Source: SIG452 sp045541975 (GTDB lineage Bacteria > Bacillota > Clostridia > UMGS1840). Taken from it: 64,000 bases of DNA. The DNA lies in assembly GCA_045541975.1 (NCBI GenBank), contig JAZQKB010000037.1, positions 62,001-126,000 of the forward strand, read 5' to 3'. This document shows, one piece after another, positions 50,346 to 58,856 of this stretch. The notes beneath the pieces are model-generated. The model was given only the letters and a program-made list of their open reading frames with translations. It made no database searches and had not been told where the DNA came from. The translations under genes were made by a program, and so were the position numbers. How positions within the stretch are numbered: the first letter of the stretch is position 1; each line of letters opens with the position of its first letter.

Positions 50346-51509
50346 ATGAGAAAAAAACCGACCACGATCGAGGAACAAAGAGAAGCCAGAAGACTTCGCC
50401 TGGAGAGAAAAAAGAAAAAAACACTGTTAAAGTCCAAATGGCTTTGGATTTTTGTAGCGGTGTTATTGATTCTTTTAGGTGTGAATTATCTGTATCATAT
50501 TGAAGTGTTTCCCATCTATCCGCCTGCTCAGACAGTATACTACACACCGGCAACCCATATCAGCGGTACTTATTTTAAGGATTACTATTATCTGACTACA
50601 ATCGACGGATTGAAAACGGTGAACCTTAAAGGAGAGGATACGGCATCTGAAGTGAATGCTACGATTGCTCCTTTTATTAAGGCAATGAAAGAACCTGTTT
50701 ATGAAAAAAGCCAGAATACCGTTTTAGTATATGACATTGCCGGAACTTCCGCATTGTTGTTTAATGAATCCGGCATGATTGCACCGTTTAGCTTTAACGG
50801 AGATATTGTTCGTGCCAGAATGAATCAAAACGGACAGTTTGTGATGATTGTGAATGAAGACGGCAGTAAAGCAGCCGTAAAAGTGTATGACCAATACGGC
50901 AATGAGAAATATACCTGGTATTCCGGCACGGGCTATGTGGTGGATGCTACCATCAATCCGGACAACAACGTCATGGCAGTATTAACCAACGATGTTTCCA
51001 ACGGCAGTGTAACAGCTAAAGTTTTATTCTTCCGTATGGATACTGCAGAGCCGGTCAGAGGACATGTTGTGGGCAACCGGGTAGGGGCATCTGTTTCGTA
51101 TCGTGGCAACCAGTCTTTAGTGCTTTGTGCAAACGGACTGTATTTGGTAACCGATCATGGTGACTTGAGCCTGATTACTGATATTTCCGGCCGTGAACTG
51201 AAATTTTTTGATTATTTTACCGACGGTTCTGTTTTGCTCTGTTTTGCTGGAACCTCTGTGGATACCTACAGTTGTGAAGTTTACGATGCTCAGGGCAGAA
51301 GAAGTGCTCAGTTTTCTTTAGATGCCTTCGTAAAAATCGGTGATATTGAGGACGATAAATTCGTAGTATTTAAACGAAAGGAATTTTTCAACGTCACAAA
51401 ACAGGGTAAAATCATGAAATCCGGTGTGACGGATTACGATATTCAGCATGCAACTTATTTTCAGAACCGTGTTGCATTAATCGGTCAGGAACGGATGACC
51501 TTACAATAA
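50346..51509 (+). CDS. DUF5711-type membrane-anchored protein
   Basis: A 387-residue protein: a very basic N-terminus (1-33), one membrane helix (about 34-50) and an extracellular beta-rich domain (about 60-387) with repeats of a beta-propeller-like type (NGQFVMIVNEDG, PDNNVMAVLTND). It matches the clostridial DUF5711 pattern. Function is unknown; its position between truA and cvpA suggests envelope housekeeping. Confidence 0.65.
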   Translation: MRKKPTTIEEQREARRLRLERKKKKTLLKSKWLWIFVAVLLILLGVNYLYHIEVFPIYPPAQTVYYTPATHISGTYFKDYYYLTTIDGLKTVNLKGEDTASEVNATIAPFIKAMKEPVYEKSQNTVLVYDIAGTSALLFNESGMIAPFSFNGDIVRARMNQNGQFVMIVNEDGSKAAVKVYDQYGNEKYTWYSGTGYVVDATINPDNNVMAVLTNDVSNGSVTAKVLFFRMDTAEPVRGHVVGNRVGASVSYRGNQSLVLCANGLYLVTDHGDLSLITDISGRELKFFDYFTDGSVLLCFAGTSVDTYSCEVYDAQGRRSAQFSLDAFVKIGDIEDDKFVVFKRKEFFNVTKQGKIMKSGVTDYDIQHATYFQNRVALIGQERMTLQ

Positions 51510-51546
51510 CTTGTAGCCGTTACAGAAATAGAAGGAGAGAAACACC

Positions 51547-52170
51547 ATGATTGATATCATTTTCGTATTGGGTCTTGTGATTGCCTTTTATGTGGGATAC
51601 CGTTCCGGTTTTGTAAGATCACTGGTAGGTTTTATTGGCGTTTTTATTTCTGCATTCGGAGGGTACTTATTGTATCCGTACGTTTCGTCGTTTCTGATGG
51701 GTACTCCGTTATTTTCTTTGGTCAATCAAAGTGTATTGGCATGGGTGCAGGGGTATGTGAATCAACATACCAATCAGCATGAGCTGTTTATGAGATACCA
51801 GGCAGAGAATATTGAAATGCTTTGCACCAAAATGTCGGAAGGTATTACAACGGTTATTTTTAATATTTTAAGCATTATTCTGATTATACTATTGATTAAG
51901 GTTGGAATTTTCCTATTAAAAAAACTGACCTCGTTTATCAATCATATTCCGGTCATCGGTCAGCTCAACCGGATTGGCGGATTGCTGTTAAGCGGAGCAT
52001 CCTATGTGGTGGCATGTTTTATTATCGTAGCGGTGATGCTATTACCGCCTGCCAACACCAGTGAGCTTTCCCGTAATATTTGCCATCAGATTAACCATTC
52101 TTCGGTGGTGAGACCTGTGATGAATTATAACTTTTTTGTAAACTATGAAAGCTTAAGTCAGGGACTGTAA
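51547..52170 (+). CDS. CvpA-family membrane protein
   Basis: A 207-residue protein with about four membrane helices. The start MIDIIFVLGLVIAFYVGYRS is typical of CvpA, a family named for colicin V production and linked to envelope stress and cell division. GAGAAA-type ribosome site AAGGAGAG precedes the ATG. It is followed 13 bases later by ligA. Confidence 0.8.
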   Translation: MIDIIFVLGLVIAFYVGYRSGFVRSLVGFIGVFISAFGGYLLYPYVSSFLMGTPLFSLVNQSVLAWVQGYVNQHTNQHELFMRYQAENIEMLCTKMSEGITTVIFNILSIILIILLIKVGIFLLKKLTSFINHIPVIGQLNRIGGLLLSGASYVVACFIIVAVMLLPPANTSELSRNICHQINHSSVVRPVMNYNFFVNYESLSQGL

Positions 52171-52183
52171 GGAGTGTAAATCC

Positions 52184-54163
52184 ATGAAAGCGGAAGAAAG
52201 AATAGAGGAATTACGAAAGCTTCTTCGTTACTATTCCGATTGTTACTATAATGAAGACAGTCCTGTAGTGGACGATTTTACCTATGATAAACTTCTTCGG
52301 GAATTAGAAATTTTAGAAGATGAAAATCCTCATCTTCGTACTTTAGATTCTCCCACCGTCCGAGTTGGCGGAAAGGCTAGCGATGTGTTCAGTCCTGTGG
52401 AACATCGTGTGCCTTTGCAGAGTCTGGAAGATGCGTTTTCTTATGAAGAATTGCAGGCGTTTGATCAGCGTGTGCAGAATGTTTTGGGAAATGCCTACGA
52501 GTATGCTGTTGAACTGAAAATTGACGGTCTTTCCGTATCCTTGGAATATGAAAACGGCGTCTTTGTAAGAGGTGCAACCCGTGGAGACGGTATCGTGGGA
52601 GAAGATGTGACAGCCAATTTAATGGAAATTCAAGAAATTCCCAAAGTGTTGCCCGAAAAAATTCCCTACCTTTGTGTCCGTGGGGAAGTATATATGAAAA
52701 AAGCGGTGTTTGAAGAATTGAATGCTATGTGTGAAATTCTGGAAAAGAAACCCTTTGCCAATCCCAGAAATGCGGCAGCAGGCTCTCTGCGCCAGAAAGA
52801 CAGCAAAATCACCGCAGAGCGAAAATTGAGCATTTTTGTGTTTAATTTGCAGTTATGCGAAGGGAAAAGCTTTTCTTCGCATAGCGAAAGTCTTGATTTT
52901 TTAAAAGAAATGGGATTTCCGGTCAGTCCGTATTATCATCGGTTTACCAACATGGAAGATGCTTTTTCGGAAATTTCAAGACTTGGGGATATGAGAGAAG
53001 AACTGCCTTTTGATATTGACGGTGCGGTGGTAAAAATAGACGATTTTTCCTCCCGAAACCGTATGGGTGAAACCTCCAAGTTTCCCAAGTGGGCAATTGC
53101 CTATAAATATCCTGCAGAAATCAAAGAAACCAAATTGTTAAATATCTTTATTCAGGTCGGAAGAACGGGGGTATTAACTCCTAATGCAGAGCTGGAACCT
53201 GTCCGTTTGGCAGGAACCACCGTTCGACGTGCCACGCTCCACAATTACGATAACATCCGTGATAAAGATATTCGTATCGGTGATGTGGTTCGGGTCAGAA
53301 AAGCAGGGGATATTATCCCGGAAGTGATTGAATCTGTTCCCGAAAAACGAAACGGTACTGAAGAAGTGTATCCGATGCCTGAAGCTTGTCCTGTTTGCGG
53401 AGCAAAGGTAATTCGGGTGGAGGACGAGGTAGCCATTCGTTGTTCCAATGTGGAATGTCCGGCACAGATTTTAAGAAACATTGTGCATTTTGCATCTAAA
53501 GATGCCATGGACATTGAAGGCTTAGGCCCTCAGGTTGTAAACTTACTGTTAGAAAATCATTTGATTGAAAAAGTATCTGATATTTATACCCTTCGTAAAG
53601 AAGATATTGCATCTTTGGAACGAATGGGGCAAAAATCGGCAGAAAACTTAATTTCTGCGATCGAAGCCTCCAAACAGAACGGGCTTGACCGTTTGATTTT
53701 TGCCTTGGGGATCCGTCAGATTGGTAAAAAAGCAGGCAAGATTTTAGCAAAAAACTTTCAGAGTATGTCTGCTATTATGGAGGCAAAGCTGGAAGATTTT
53801 ACCGGAATTTTTGAAATTGGTGAAATTTCCGGCAAAAGCGTGGTGGATTTCTTTTCATTGGAATCCAACCGTGAACTTGTGAATGCACTGCGAAATCAAG
53901 GTGTTAATATGGAATACACGGATGAAAGTGTTTCTGAAGTATTCTTGAATAAAACCTTTGTATTGACGGGTGCGCTACCCACCTTAAGCCGTAGTGAAGC
54001 ATCCAAAATTATTGAAGATAACGGCGGAAAAGTATCTTCCTCTGTTTCTAAAAAAACCGATTATGTTTTAGCGGGAGAGGAAGCAGGCAGCAAGCTGAAA
54101 AAAGCGCAGGATTTAGGAATCTCCATTATCACAGAGGAAGAATTTAAGGAAATGTTGTCCTGA
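52184..54163 (+). CDS. ligA: NAD-dependent DNA ligase
   Basis: A 659-residue ligase joining Okazaki fragments. Domain Ia and the adenylation domain hold catalytic K112 in ELKIDGLS; the OB fold follows. The zinc finger is CPVCGAKV...CSNVECPAQ (near 400-425), with four HhH motifs (about 430-570) and a C-terminal BRCT (about 585-659: LNKTFVLTGALPTLSR). The length is typical. Confidence 0.97.
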   Translation: MKAEERIEELRKLLRYYSDCYYNEDSPVVDDFTYDKLLRELEILEDENPHLRTLDSPTVRVGGKASDVFSPVEHRVPLQSLEDAFSYEELQAFDQRVQNVLGNAYEYAVELKIDGLSVSLEYENGVFVRGATRGDGIVGEDVTANLMEIQEIPKVLPEKIPYLCVRGEVYMKKAVFEELNAMCEILEKKPFANPRNAAAGSLRQKDSKITAERKLSIFVFNLQLCEGKSFSSHSESLDFLKEMGFPVSPYYHRFTNMEDAFSEISRLGDMREELPFDIDGAVVKIDDFSSRNRMGETSKFPKWAIAYKYPAEIKETKLLNIFIQVGRTGVLTPNAELEPVRLAGTTVRRATLHNYDNIRDKDIRIGDVVRVRKAGDIIPEVIESVPEKRNGTEEVYPMPEACPVCGAKVIRVEDEVAIRCSNVECPAQILRNIVHFASKDAMDIEGLGPQVVNLLLENHLIEKVSDIYTLRKEDIASLERMGQKSAENLISAIEASKQNGLDRLIFALGIRQIGKKAGKILAKNFQSMSAIMEAKLEDFTGIFEIGEISGKSVVDFFSLESNRELVNALRNQGVNMEYTDESVSEVFLNKTFVLTGALPTLSRSEASKIIEDNGGKVSSSVSKKTDYVLAGEEAGSKLKKAQDLGISIITEEEFKEMLS

Positions 54164-54173
54164 TATTTGGGAC

Positions 54174-54202
54174 TTGATTTTTATTTCACAATGTGCTATA
54201 AT
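54174..54202 (+). promoter_or_regulatory. Promoter of the HisB-like/HAD unit
   Basis: TTGATT (54174-54179), a 17-base spacer, TATAAT (54197-54202) preceded by TGC. The start codon is at 54249. Confidence 0.75.
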
Positions 54203-54248
54203 ACGACTTATGTATGTTCTATGAAGATGCAGAAAGGAAGAAAAACCT

Positions 54249-54875
54249 ATGAAAACTACTGTCAGCGTAACACGCACCACAACGGAATCCAATATGAAGG
54301 TAGCTTGTGATTTTTCTACATTGGCACCTGACTACCGTAAAAAAATCAATACACCATATCCGTTTTTAAACCATATGATTGAGCATACTGCATACCGTGC
54401 AGGGATTACTGTGGAAACTGATGTCAAGTTAAATACTTTTGTGTTATCCCATGTAGTTTTTGAAGATCTTGGGATTGCATTCGGGAAAGCAATAAAAACC
54501 TATGTATCCCAAAATGCCGATGCAGGGGTTACCGGCTTTGGAGACGGCATTGGAATTATTGACGAAGCTTATGCAGAAGCTGCCATCAGCTTTGAAGACC
54601 GTGCATATTTTAATTTTCAGAACGATGCCGGCAAACTTTCCGAAACCACCGAAGGTATTGCAACCGAAGATTTATTCGTATTTTTAGAAGGTGTGGCACA
54701 GGGAGCGCAGGCAACCTTACATATCAACTTAAAAAAAGGTGCCAACATGCATCATATTTTTGAAGCAATTTACCGTGCATTTGGTATCTGCTTAAAAAGA
54801 GCCTTATTCTGCGATGAAAAAAGAATCGGCTTAACCTCCGGCGTTGCAGGAAAAATTGATTTTGTAATTGAATAA
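54249..54875 (+). CDS. Divergent imidazoleglycerol-phosphate dehydratase-like protein
   Basis: A 208-residue protein with the two-repeat fold pattern of HisB. FLNHMIEHTAYRAG (near 37) parallels FLDHML-type HisB sequence but lacks the closing HG. HVVFEDLGIAFGKA (near 72) parallels HHTVEDVGIALG but the second metal-binding His is Val. NMHHIFEAIYRAFGICLKRAL (near 161) keeps HHxxEA. No other his gene is near, so histidine synthesis is doubtful. AAAGGAAG precedes ATG at 54249. It may be a repurposed dehydratase; the HAD gene follows. Confidence 0.7.
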   Translation: MKTTVSVTRTTTESNMKVACDFSTLAPDYRKKINTPYPFLNHMIEHTAYRAGITVETDVKLNTFVLSHVVFEDLGIAFGKAIKTYVSQNADAGVTGFGDGIGIIDEAYAEAAISFEDRAYFNFQNDAGKLSETTEGIATEDLFVFLEGVAQGAQATLHINLKKGANMHHIFEAIYRAFGICLKRALFCDEKRIGLTSGVAGKIDFVIE

Positions 54876-54907
54876 TAATAGCAAAAAGAATAAAAAGGAG
54901 AACGATT

Positions 54908-55957
54908 ATGGACGACGGGCATTCCGGGAAGTTTAGCACCGTACTGTTTGATTTAGACGGTGTGATTACCGGCGAACAAGCCTATTGGAAGGCGGCAGCA
55001 CTGACCGTATATGAATACTTTCATGAGGATTTAGAGTTAAACAGTGAATTTTGTTATGAAAATGCAGATGCGATTATGAATACTGTGTTTTCTTATCAGG
55101 AAACTGTGGTCACTCTGAAATCTTTAGGATTAAATTCTAATTGGGATTTAGCTTATGCTGTGATTTTATCTACCGATATTTTAAAAAGCGAAGGAATTGA
55201 AGATGAAGAAATTTTTGAGATGGTTCCAGAGTTTTTAGCAGATAAAAACATCTTAGCTCCCGAGCTTTTGGAAGTGCTGGCGCAGGAATATGAAGAGATT
55301 TTCAACTACCCTGAGGGCTATGCCGAAAAGGGTGGTGAGTTTTATGACGAAATCGTTAAGAAATTCCAGCATTGGTATCTGGGCGATGAAGGATACACAA
55401 ATCAATATCATGAACCTGTACCAATGGAGAAGGGGAATGTGGGTCTTGTAGATTTGGAAGAACCTTTGTTAGGACTTTTAGAGACCAAAGATTTGTTAAA
55501 AACGCTACACGATGCCGGATATGTATTAGGAATCGGAAGCGGACGTCCCCGTCAGGAATTGGAGCGTCCTTTAAAAAACTGGGGTGTTTTTCAGTATTTT
55601 GATTCAGACAGAATCGTTAGTTACGATGATGTTTTACATTGGCAAAGGGAATATGAATCCAAATTTGACACTGATGAAAAACTGGTGAAACCCCATCCGT
55701 TTCAGTTTATCAAAGGTGCTTGCGGAGCAACGTTTACTCTGGATGATTTGCATCAAACAAAGGAACGTAGCCATATTTTAGTGGTTGGAGATGCTCTTTG
55801 CGATTTAATTGCCGCTCACGATGCAGGATGCAAGTTCTGCGCTGTGTTAACAGGTGTTGACGGCAAAGATGCCCGTACCTTTTTTGAAAATATGGGTGCC
55901 GACTATATTTTAGAGGATGCTACCGAGCTTCCTGAAATTTTATTACCCAAAAAATAA
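54908..55957 (+). CDS. HAD-superfamily hydrolase
   Basis: A 349-residue phosphatase-like protein. Motif I is VLFDLDGVITGE (near residues 13-24), a large cap region spans about 30-190, motif II is GIGSGRPRQ (near 216), and motif III/IV is HILVVGDALCDLIAAHDAG (near 293-312). It is longer than common HADs because of the cap. It follows the HisB-like gene by 32 bases, AAAAGGAG upstream. In some bacteria HisB is fused to a HAD phosphatase, but this HAD is of a different size class, so a shared pathway is only inferred. Confidence 0.82.
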   Translation: MDDGHSGKFSTVLFDLDGVITGEQAYWKAAALTVYEYFHEDLELNSEFCYENADAIMNTVFSYQETVVTLKSLGLNSNWDLAYAVILSTDILKSEGIEDEEIFEMVPEFLADKNILAPELLEVLAQEYEEIFNYPEGYAEKGGEFYDEIVKKFQHWYLGDEGYTNQYHEPVPMEKGNVGLVDLEEPLLGLLETKDLLKTLHDAGYVLGIGSGRPRQELERPLKNWGVFQYFDSDRIVSYDDVLHWQREYESKFDTDEKLVKPHPFQFIKGACGATFTLDDLHQTKERSHILVVGDALCDLIAAHDAGCKFCAVLTGVDGKDARTFFENMGADYILEDATELPEILLPKK

Positions 55958-55977
55958 CCGTTGAGGAAAGTGATACT

Positions 55978-56505
55978 ATGGAAATTAAATTGCACACTTC
56001 AGAAGTGGAAAAAATCAAAAACTTAAAAGCAGGGGATATGATTTTGCTCTCCGGTGTGATTTACACCGCCCGTGATGCTGCTCATAAACGTCTGACGGAA
56101 GCATTGGCGAGAGGGGAGCAGTTGCCGCTCGATATTAAGGATGCCATCATTTATTATGCAGGACCCACCCCTCCAAAACCGGGTGAAGTTATCGGTTCTT
56201 GCGGACCTACCACCAGCTACCGTATGGATAAATATGCTCCTATTTTGCTGGATGAAGGTCAGCTTGGTATGATTGGCAAAGGTCTTCGCAATCAGGACGT
56301 TATAGATGCAATGAAACGAAACCAGGGGGTTTACTTTGGTGCAATTGGCGGTGCAGGAGCATTAATTTCCAAATCCGTTAAGAAGGCAGAAGTTATCGCA
56401 TATGAGGACTTAGGCGCAGAGGCACTCCGCAGACTGGAAGTGGAAGACTTATCGTTAACGGTTGTGATTGATAAGGATGGAAATAATCTCTATGACAGAG
56501 CCTAA
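55978..56505 (+). CDS. Fumarase/tartrate dehydratase beta subunit-like protein
   Basis: A 175-residue protein of the class I fumarase C-terminal family. LLSGVIYTARDAAHKRL (near 25), YYAGPTPPKPG (near 60), GSCGPTTSYRMD (near 74) and GMIGKGLRN (near 101) are signature positions. The beta subunit works with an iron-sulfur alpha subunit, which is not in this window. It sits 20 bases after the HAD gene and overlaps radC. Confidence 0.85.
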   Translation: MEIKLHTSEVEKIKNLKAGDMILLSGVIYTARDAAHKRLTEALARGEQLPLDIKDAIIYYAGPTPPKPGEVIGSCGPTTSYRMDKYAPILLDEGQLGMIGKGLRNQDVIDAMKRNQGVYFGAIGGAGALISKSVKKAEVIAYEDLGAEALRRLEVEDLSLTVVIDKDGNNLYDRA

Positions 56506-57202
56506 GAAAACACCGGTATTAAAATCCAGTCATAGCGGTCATCGTAAGCGTCTTCGTTCCAAATTGCTTTCTTCTCAGTTTGATTATTTGTGTCAACATG
56601 AACTGATAGAACTGTTGACCTTTTATGCGATTCCAAGACGGGATACCAACGAGCTTGCGCATACCATTTTAAACTATTACGGCAACAGTTTTTCTGCCGT
56701 TTTTGAAGCCAGCCCCGGTGAGCTGCAGAAAATTCCGGGTGTTGGAGAAAATACTGCAGCGTTGATTACGTTGGTCAAATGCATTATGCGGGAGCTTGAA
56801 AAAGAGAAGCTGAAGAATATCGAAGTTTTAAAGACGACTGAAGATATTGGAAATTATGCCATCAGTTTGCTCTCCGGTCACCGTAATGAAGTGTTTTATG
56901 CCATTTATTTAAACAACAATAATAAGGTGATTTCCTACTCGAAAATTACCGAAGGTTCTATCAACGAAATTACCGTTGAACCTAGAAAAATTGTGGAAGA
57001 GGCTTTGAAATTTCCAAAAACCAAGCAGGTGGTTTTGGCTCATAATCATCCTAGCGGTAATATGGAACCGAGCGGTGCAGATATGGACACCACCCGTCTG
57101 ATTACCCGGGCATTGAACACGGTCGATATTCGTGTCAGAGATCACGTCGTGGTATCAGGGCACCAGTACTATAGCTTTTTGGAACATGAGCTTTTATTCT
57201 GA
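56492..57202 (+). CDS. radC: RadC-family JAB1/MPN-domain protein
   Basis: A 236-residue protein with an N-terminal UPF0758 helical/HhH region (IPGVGENTAALI near 85) and a C-terminal JAMM zinc domain: HNHPSGNMEPSGAD (residues 184-197). RadC was named for radiation sensitivity, but its repair role is unsupported; the molecular function is unknown. ATG at 56492 lies within the end of the fumarase gene; a longer frame from 56468 has no better site. It converges with gerKB and overlaps it by 34 bases. Confidence 0.88.
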   Translation: MTEPKKTPVLKSSHSGHRKRLRSKLLSSQFDYLCQHELIELLTFYAIPRRDTNELAHTILNYYGNSFSAVFEASPGELQKIPGVGENTAALITLVKCIMRELEKEKLKNIEVLKTTEDIGNYAISLLSGHRNEVFYAIYLNNNNKVISYSKITEGSINEITVEPRKIVEEALKFPKTKQVVLAHNHPSGNMEPSGADMDTTRLITRALNTVDIRVRDHVVVSGHQYYSFLEHELLF

Positions 57203-58263
57203 GTTTTTAGTTTGGCAAGAATACCTAATAACACCGGAATCCCTACCGTAAACGGTATAAATATTAACGAAATGATATGGTAATAGGGTGATAAATCCGA
57301 TGGAATGATTCCGGTCATATATAGAATAAACATAAAAATAACAGCTGAAAATGCTGTTATTTTTTTTGTGTTTTGGGAAGATACTTTCAATTCTTCCAGG
57401 AGTTTACAGACTCCTTTTACTCCAACCAACAAACAGATTCCACCGTATAAAATATCGCAGAAGGAATAAGAAAGCGTAATTAATGATTCTGCTTTTTCCA
57501 CCAAAATACCAACCTTTACCAATGAGGCTGCAAAATACGTTGGAAACCGTGTTTGTTGCATGATTTCTTCACCCAGCAGGTTTAAATTAAACAGATAAAC
57601 CAGCGAAAATAAAACAGTTGTTAAGATGGCTGCTTTGATGGAGATTTTTCCGATTTTTTCAGGATTTTGAAGATGATCCAATAAAATCCAGAGGAAAAAA
57701 ACTTCTGCAAAAGGAGAACAAAAAATTTGCCATCCCTGTTTGGTAAATTGTGCAATGGATGATGGCATCGGAAGAGTAAAATCTTTGATTTCCCGAATGC
57801 CCATAATCATCAGTAAAATAATTGATGCAACCACAATCGGGAGGATGATTTGGGCATATCGGCCTACAGTCTTGATTCCCTTGAAACATAGATATACCGT
57901 CAGCAATAACACAAATAAAATTCCCATTGTAATAGGGAAGTTGTTGACAACGGAAAAACGGATAAAATCCATGTAATTAACAATGCTTAAAAAACTTGCC
58001 AAAAAGCTGTATAACACCAAAAGAACAAGAAACAGAATGTTTCCCGTTTTTCCGAATAGCTTGCGTGTGGCTTGAAAAAAATCGTCGTTTCTTTTGGCAA
58101 ACTGTTGAAAAATCAATGCAAACAAAACGAAGAAACCAAGACTTAAAAAAACGGCAAGATAGCCGGTTTTTATGGAATCACCGCCTCCGCCGATTCCTGA
58201 TAATACATTTCCCAGTAAAAATGCCGAAATCAATGAAAAGCCTTGCTGTTCTGTTAATTTCAT
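57169..58263 (-). CDS. Spore germination receptor subunit B (GerAB family permease)
   Basis: A 364-residue, ten-helix amino-acid/polyamine permease-like protein. The start MKLTEQQGFSLISAFLLGNVL fits GerAB-type subunits, which bind germinants in the spore inner membrane. It is last in a three-gene operon A-C-B; ATG at 58263 overlaps the GerC stop (ATGA). Its 3' end overlaps radC on the other strand. Confidence 0.85.
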   Translation of the reverse strand: MKLTEQQGFSLISAFLLGNVLSGIGGGGDSIKTGYLAVFLSLGFFVLFALIFQQFAKRNDDFFQATRKLFGKTGNILFLVLLVLYSFLASFLSIVNYMDFIRFSVVNNFPITMGILFVLLLTVYLCFKGIKTVGRYAQIILPIVVASIILLMIMGIREIKDFTLPMPSSIAQFTKQGWQIFCSPFAEVFFLWILLDHLQNPEKIGKISIKAAILTTVLFSLVYLFNLNLLGEEIMQQTRFPTYFAASLVKVGILVEKAESLITLSYSFCDILYGGICLLVGVKGVCKLLEELKVSSQNTKKITAFSAVIFMFILYMTGIIPSDLSPYYHIISLIFIPFTVGIPVLLGILAKLKTQNKSSCSKKL

Positions 58264-58856
58264 AGGCCACCTTCTTTCTGTTTGCTATGTTCGGGATGGC
58301 GAAGATAAAATCCGTTTTCGGAAACAAAAACATGTGGGATTTCTAAGGGGGCGTTTGGCGTTTTGATTAATTGGTATAGTTTACAGGTATGAAAACCCTC
58401 TGTTTTTTTGAGCTGTGTATCAAGTTCCACAGCAAAAGAATTTTCTTTTTCCAAAAAAGTTTTTTCTGTTAAATCGGTCTGCAATATAAAGATATCTGCA
58501 GGGAGCATTTTCATATCAAATAGCGCTTGTAATTCTTCTTTTTTTGGATTTTTCATTAGGAAAACTTTTGCGCGTGAAAAATAAAGAGGAGTTTGTGATT
58601 GTGTTTCAAGTTTTTGAAACGCTTCGTTTAGTGTTGAACCAGAAACACTTATTTTTTTTGTTTGAAAACTACCGTTTTGGGTTTGTCCTGAAAATTCCAG
58701 ACAGTCGGCAAGAAGGTTGTAGCTGTTTTGGGAACAATCCAGAAAAAATCCGGTCACAACTGATAAAGTTCCCAGTTCATTCTGTTGGGTACAGCCGGTC
58801 TGTATGCCTAACATTAACATCAAAAGAGAGATTGAAAAAAACTTCAGAATTTTCAT
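58260..58856 (-). CDS. Short spore germination lipoprotein (GerAC N-domain only)
   Basis: A 198-residue protein with a lipoprotein signal ending GIQTGC (C22). The remainder resembles the N-terminal domain of GerAC subunits (VVTGFFLDCSQNSYNLLADCL, LYFSRAKVFLM, a conserved helper-strand region). Typical GerAC proteins are about 370-400 residues, so the C-terminal domain is missing. The reading frame is clean and overlaps both neighbours by four bases, so this looks like a stable short form rather than a frameshift. The start at 58856 has AAGGTGAAG. Confidence 0.75.
   Translation of the reverse strand: MKILKFFSISLLMLMLGIQTGCTQQNELGTLSVVTGFFLDCSQNSYNLLADCLEFSGQTQNGSFQTKKISVSGSTLNEAFQKLETQSQTPLYFSRAKVFLMKNPKKEELQALFDMKMLPADIFILQTDLTEKTFLEKENSFAVELDTQLKKTEGFHTCKLYQLIKTPNAPLEIPHVFVSENGFYLRHPEHSKQKEGGL

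Noticed and set aside
54249..54875. Calling this gene hisB
   Set aside because: Metal-site changes and lack of any his neighbours make histidine synthesis uncertain, so no symbol was given.
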